Shown: positions 14,103 to 15,653 of the stretch, one piece after another | Position numbering within the stretch: position 1 is the first letter of the stretch | Layout: each line of letters starts with the position of its first letter | Assembly (NCBI GenBank): GCA_003153075.1 | Contig: PMBW01000081.1 | Span: forward strand, 14,841-30,493 | Source: Dehalococcoidia bacterium | GTDB taxonomy: Bacteria; Chloroflexota; Dehalococcoidia; Dehalococcoidales; Fen-1064 | Length of the DNA: 15,653 nucleotides | Direction of reading: 5' to 3' | Made by a program: the position numbers and the translations under genes | The notes under the pieces: generated by a model | What the model saw: only the letters and a program-made list of their open reading frames with translations | Told to the model about the DNA's origin: nothing | Databases searched by the model: none

Positions 14103-15323
14103 ATGAATAAATCATTATTAATCTTCAGGCATGAATTTCTGGCCACGATCAAAAGGATTGGTTTTATCATTCTGACATTGGCTTTACCGGTGTTGGCTTT
14201 ACTGGCGATCGGCGCCACCCAGCTGATATCCGGGATCGTGAAGCCGTCAGGCCCGGCAGCGATCACTAATATAGGCTACGTGGATAAAGCCGGGGGGTTC
14301 AATCAGTTTGCCGCGCAGGGCAATGTGGAAATGAAACTCTACGATACGACAGACGCCGCGCTGCAAGCAATGGTGCAGAAGGATGCCAAAGAATATTTCG
14401 TGATTCCCGCTGATTACGCAACAACAGGAATGGTGACTATCTATACACTGGATAAACAGTTGTCAGCCCCACAGGAAGTGCAGACGGCAATTAAAAACTT
14501 TTTATCGAGCAATTTGCTGGCAAATAAAATTCCGGACTCGACCATTCAGGTTATCGAATCGCCGCTATATCTGGTTTCGATCAGGCTGACAGAGACGGGT
14601 ACAGTCGCGCAAGACCAGGGAGGGTATTCGAACCTGATTATCCCGCTGCTTTTTGGGGTGCTGCTGGCAATGTCCCTTTCTTTTTCCTCTGCTTATCTGC
14701 TGCAGGGGTTAGGTGAAGAGAAAGAAAACCGCCTGATGGAGATTTTACTATCTTCGGTTTCGACAAAGCAACTGGTAATAGGCAAAGTGCTGGGTATCGG
14801 CGCGGCGGGACTGATCCAGGTGATAGTCTGGGTGATTTCGCTGCCTTTGTTATTGCATCTGGCCTCGTCATCCATCGGAGGCTTCATCAGTTCGATCCAG
14901 CTCCAACCCAGCTTCCTGATTGTGGGTGTCATCTATTTTATCCTGGGCTATCTGGTGTTTGCTGTCCTTTCGCTCTGCCTCGCGGCGATCAGCCCCACCG
15001 CCAGGGAAGGGCAGGGATTAGCCGCGATATTTACCATGTTCTCGGTGGCGCCGTTCTGGTTCTTCAGTCTGCTGATGTTATTCCCGGATAGTCCGGTCTG
15101 GATTGTGTTCAGTATTTTTCCCTTTTCCGCGCCTGTCCTGGTTATGTTAAGGCTGGGCATGTTCGGCATTCCGGCGTGGCAACTGGCGGCGAGTATGGCA
15201 GTGATGGTATTATCGATTATCGCGGGACTTTTGCTGGCTGCCAAACTTTTAAGAATATATCTGCTGATGTACGGCAAACGGCCGACTGTCAGGGAAATCG
15301 TCAGAAACGTCGGGAAAAGTTAA
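14103..15323 (+). CDS. ABC-2 type permease, NatB/YhaP type
   Basis: Membrane subunit of an ABC exporter, 406 residues. One N-terminal span (about 19-44) is followed by a soluble outer domain (45-170) and then five or more spans from 175 to the end. EEKENR (205-210), followed by MEILLSSVSTKQLVIGKVLG, is the cytoplasmic coupling helix typical of NatB-like permeases, which work with a NatA-type ATPase in sodium or peptide export. No ATPase gene adjoins it: upstream is a divergent operon and downstream a glycoside hydrolase, so its partner must be elsewhere. GGAG (14094-14097) is five bases before the ATG. A ten-codon frame (14070-14102) abuts the start but probably lies upstream of the transcript start. 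Confidence 0.9.
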   Translation: MNKSLLIFRHEFLATIKRIGFIILTLALPVLALLAIGATQLISGIVKPSGPAAITNIGYVDKAGGFNQFAAQGNVEMKLYDTTDAALQAMVQKDAKEYFVIPADYATTGMVTIYTLDKQLSAPQEVQTAIKNFLSSNLLANKIPDSTIQVIESPLYLVSIRLTETGTVAQDQGGYSNLIIPLLFGVLLAMSLSFSSAYLLQGLGEEKENRLMEILLSSVSTKQLVIGKVLGIGAAGLIQVIVWVISLPLLLHLASSSIGGFISSIQLQPSFLIVGVIYFILGYLVFAVLSLCLAAISPTAREGQGLAAIFTMFSVAPFWFFSLLMLFPDSPVWIVFSIFPFSAPVLVMLRLGMFGIPAWQLAASMAVMVLSIIAGLLLAAKLLRIYLLMYGKRPTVREIVRNVGKS

Positions 15324-15369
15324 CGCGATCAAGACAACAACTCAGTTAAACATGAAAAGGGAGACGACA

Positions 15370-15653
15370 ATGACAGAGGTTAAAAGGGTATTCAAGGTAA
15401 ACGGCAAACCGTTCTTTCCGCTGGGCGGGCAGACCAATAATTCCAGCGGCTATAGCGAAAAACAATCCGAGACGGCCTTTAAGGCGGTTCAGCTAATTCA
15501 CGGCAATACGCTGGAAATTCCGGTTTACTGGAACCAGATTGAGCCGAAAGAAGGGGCTTTTGATTTTTCCAGCGTGGACGCCCTGCTGGCAAATGCCCAC
15601 AAGTACGAACTTAAATTGATTTTGTTATGGTTTGCCACCTGGAAAAACGGCAA
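15370..15653 (+). CDS. Glycoside hydrolase (GH35/GH42-like), N-terminal part cut by right edge
   Basis: The first 94 residues of a (beta/alpha)8-barrel glycosidase. RVFKVNGKPFFPLGGQTNNS is the strand-1 entry, followed by NTLEIPVYWNQIEPKEGAFDFS, the strand-2 motif shared by beta-galactosidase-like families (clan GH-A), then LKLILLWFATWKNG. The wording matches GH35-like enzymes that carry a DUF5597 C-terminal domain. The two catalytic glutamates lie beyond the window, so neither activity nor substrate can be judged. No signal peptide is visible. The ATG at 15370 is preceded by AAGGGAG (15356-15362); an in-frame ATG at 15352 would run through that site and is less likely. Only 46 bases separate it from the permease stop, so co-transcription is possible. 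Confidence 0.88.
   Translation, partial: MTEVKRVFKVNGKPFFPLGGQTNNSSGYSEKQSETAFKAVQLIHGNTLEIPVYWNQIEPKEGAFDFSSVDALLANAHKYELKLILLWFATWKNG

Overview
The window looks like ordinary chromosomal DNA from an anaerobic bacterium. The main clue is a tungsten/molybdenum aldehyde:ferredoxin oxidoreductase gene. A benzoate-CoA-ligase-type enzyme, a DrrAB-type ABC exporter and RimO would fit a member of the Chloroflexota, for example a Dehalococcoidia relative. That placement is an inference from protein style and mid-range base composition, and no marker here proves it. I see no tRNA, rRNA, transposase, phage gene or CRISPR array.

Layout, left to right. (1) 1-1208, minus strand: the N-terminal two thirds of an aldehyde ferredoxin oxidoreductase, cut by the left edge. 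(2) 1382-2320, plus: a MerR-family regulator with a GyrI-like ligand-binding domain. It has a textbook MerR-type promoter with a long 19-bp spacer spanning a dyad, a palindrome at the expected transcript start, and a strong terminator. (3) 2366-4240, plus: a benzoate-CoA-ligase-family enzyme behind a promoter region with two dyads, closed by a strong terminator. (4) 4274-4570, plus: a self-contained unit with a near-consensus promoter, a strong Shine-Dalgarno sequence, an unlisted 28-codon single-membrane-span protein, and a terminator. (5) 4708-6548, plus: a two-gene DrrA/DrrB-type ABC exporter. (6) 6682-8093, plus: rimO with its own promoter. (7) 8124-9527, minus: a three-span membrane protein of 96 residues behind a perfect consensus promoter, followed by a dihydrodipicolinate synthase/N-acetylneuraminate lyase family aldolase. 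(8) 9592-10080, minus: a short J-domain protein with its own terminator. (9) 10327-11531, plus: a membrane-anchored alpha/beta hydrolase with a GTG start and a long leader. (10) 11609-13961, minus: an apparent operon of a 5'-nucleotidase-family metallophosphoesterase without signal peptide and a four-span DUF4239 (bestrophin-like) membrane protein. (11) 14039-15653, plus: a NatB-type ABC-2 permease with no adjacent ATPase, then the start of a GH35/GH42-like glycoside hydrolase cut by the right edge.

Functional links are loose. The aldehyde oxidoreductase makes carboxylic acids and the CoA ligase activates carboxylic acids, so the two could act in sequence, but they are separate, divergently arranged units. 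The MerR regulator probably controls at least itself. Most genes have individual promoters and terminators, which is typical of a chromosomal patchwork rather than one large pathway operon. No clear new multi-gene system stands out. The most interesting leads are the 28-residue membrane protein unit, the cytosolic nucleotidase paired with a DUF4239 protein, and the J-domain protein with an uncharacterised C-terminal half.
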